Positions 63,327 to 64,000 of a DNA stretch of 64,000 nucleotides are shown here, one piece after another. The first letter of the stretch is position 1. The number at the start of each line of letters is the position of its first letter. The notes under the pieces are model-generated. The model did no database searches and was not told where the DNA came from. It saw only the letters and a list, made by a program, of their open reading frames with translations. The stretch lies in the NCBI RefSeq assembly GCF_014698735.1, contig NZ_JACJTQ010000014.1:1-64000 (forward strand). The letters are read 5' to 3'. Origin of the DNA: Anabaena catenula FACHB-362 (GTDB taxonomy: Bacteria > Cyanobacteriota > Cyanobacteriia > Cyanobacteriales > Nostocaceae). A program made the position numbers and the translations under genes.

Positions 63327-63353
63327 TAGTCATTGGTCATTGGTCATTGGTCA
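63324..63353. repeat. Tandem heptamer (ATTGGTC/ATTAGTC) at the kinase start
   Basis: Four copies overlap the ATG at 63326 and occupy the place where a ribosome site should be. This favours the ATG at 63317 or leaderless-like initiation. Confidence 0.8.
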
Positions 63354-63399
63354 TGTTGAAGAGGGAAATTGCTGATTTTTAATTTTTAATTTTTAGTTT

Positions 63400-64000
63400 T
63401 TAATTTTTACGCGCTTGACTTACTTTATCAGCTGCGATCGCATACCATATTTGCAGAAAGGTCTGCTGATTTAGTTTCCCACGCTCTTGACCAGGAAACA
63501 ACGGTTCAAATTTCTGATAAGTGTCTGTTCTCAGTTGTTCAATGGATTTATATTTACCCAATTTACCTGACTGTGCTAGTTCTCCCCAAGTTTCGTAATC
63601 TTGTCTAGTATAGCTTCCCAGTTTTCTGCGCGCGGAAACACTGAGATTAGCACGTTCTATTTTATCTAGTAAATCATCAGCAATACCATACCATTCATCA
63701 CGTAAAGCTGCATCTTCTGGCTTAGTAGAGATACTACGTCCTTTTAATTGTGGTTTTTGGGTATAAAATATCTCATCTACCATCTTTGTGAAAAACCCTG
63801 AGGGAATTTCTAGCTGTTGACGACGACTGAAAATTTTTTGAATGTCGCGCTTTCCGTTTTTGTCACTCACTGGTTGACTCGCTGGGTTTCCTCCTAAGGG
63901 AATTTGCGGTAGGGAAATCTCTGGCACTGTAATTGATGTTACTGAGCGAAAAACATAATTTCCAGCCGCCCAAACACCAGCACCAGTTAAAACAATGGCG
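63400..64000 (-). CDS. C-terminal part of a membrane protein, probably another Ser/Thr kinase (runs off the right edge)
   Basis: The minus-strand frame stays open from 63400 to the window end (about 200 residues). It begins with a hydrophobic segment (IVLTGAGVWAAGNYVF), then a linker and a 135-residue helical domain. That domain matches one in the adjacent kinase: SRRQQLEIPSGFF, PQLKGRSISTKPEDAALRDEW, RKLGSYT, FLQIWYAI. By that homology the missing N-terminus is likely a kinase. A GTG at 63927 could be taken as a start, but the upstream frame with the membrane helix argues against it. Confidence 0.75.
   Translation of the reverse strand, partial: AIVLTGAGVWAAGNYVFRSVTSITVPEISLPQIPLGGNPASQPVSDKNGKRDIQKIFSRRQQLEIPSGFFTKMVDEIFYTQKPQLKGRSISTKPEDAALRDEWYGIADDLLDKIERANLSVSARRKLGSYTRQDYETWGELAQSGKLGKYKSIEQLRTDTYQKFEPLFPGQERGKLNQQTFLQIWYAIAADKVSQARKN

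Overview
The window looks like chromosomal DNA of a filamentous, heterocyst-forming cyanobacterium (order Nostocales). The evidence is low-GC coding sequence with scattered HIP1-type GCGATCGC palindromes, many tandem heptamer repeats (STRR type), and multidomain Ser/Thr kinases. It also holds a nitrogen-fixation regulator next to nif-specific ferredoxin III and a cytochrome oxidase operon, in an order I recall from the patB-fdxB-cox2 region of Anabaena/Nostoc, plus an extended hyp operon for uptake-hydrogenase maturation. No nif structural genes, hupSL, rRNA or tRNA genes were recognised. Everything here was read by eye, without database searches.

Layout. 0-5 kb: the start of a kinase gene, an RCK-channel-RCK protein with a non-canonical pore, and a compact three-gene accessory operon (TIGR04255-like plus two unknown proteins). 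5-8 kb: ROK kinase and a sucrase/ferredoxin-like protein. 8-15 kb: cnfR/patB, a 1.1-kb divergent spacer, fdxB, and coxBAC encoding an A2-type haem-copper oxidase. These fit the micro-oxic heterocyst, where CnfR would switch on nitrogenase genes, FdxB would carry electrons and the oxidase would remove oxygen. 15-18 kb: Uma2 nuclease, an orphaned ParD antitoxin with a broken ParE, and a kinase-FGE protein whose C-terminus looks like the variable region of a diversity-generating retroelement (DGR). 18-26 kb: small genes including a cupin, a nitrogenase-associated ArsC-like protein, cysK, a flavin-dependent monooxygenase and several unknowns.

26-40 kb: methyltransferase, TpsB transporter, then a minus-strand set of CHAT-TPR caspase-like protein, a large repetitive TpsA exoprotein, CHASE2-adenylate cyclase and DUF928 protein. 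This is a probable surface/secretion and signalling locus. 40-51 kb: the minus-strand hydrogenase-maturation operon (TPR protein, two small membrane proteins, NifU-Rieske protein, NHL protein, hypF, hypC, hypD, tautomerase, hypE, hypA, hypB). It is interrupted by a plus-strand gene with a NifU-domain remnant beside it.

51-58.6 kb: universal stress protein, pgk, then a cassette of a PemK/MazF-type toxin-antitoxin pair (toxin broken by an in-frame stop) and an AAA ATPase-DUF4276 pair, closed by a diverged fragment of pgk. This resembles a small defence island inserted beside pgk. A DUF29 protein and a MASE1 histidine kinase follow. 58.6-64 kb: two SDR genes divergent from an HxlR regulator whose C-terminus is made of tandem-repeat DNA, and two kinase-type genes sharing a conserved extracytoplasmic domain.

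Best candidates for something new: the putative DGR target at 16.3 kb, the AAA-DUF4276 cassette bounded by pgk sequence at 53.5-56.1 kb, the three-gene operon at 2.8-4.9 kb, and the CHAT/TPS/CHASE2/DUF928 locus at 27.5-39.9 kb.
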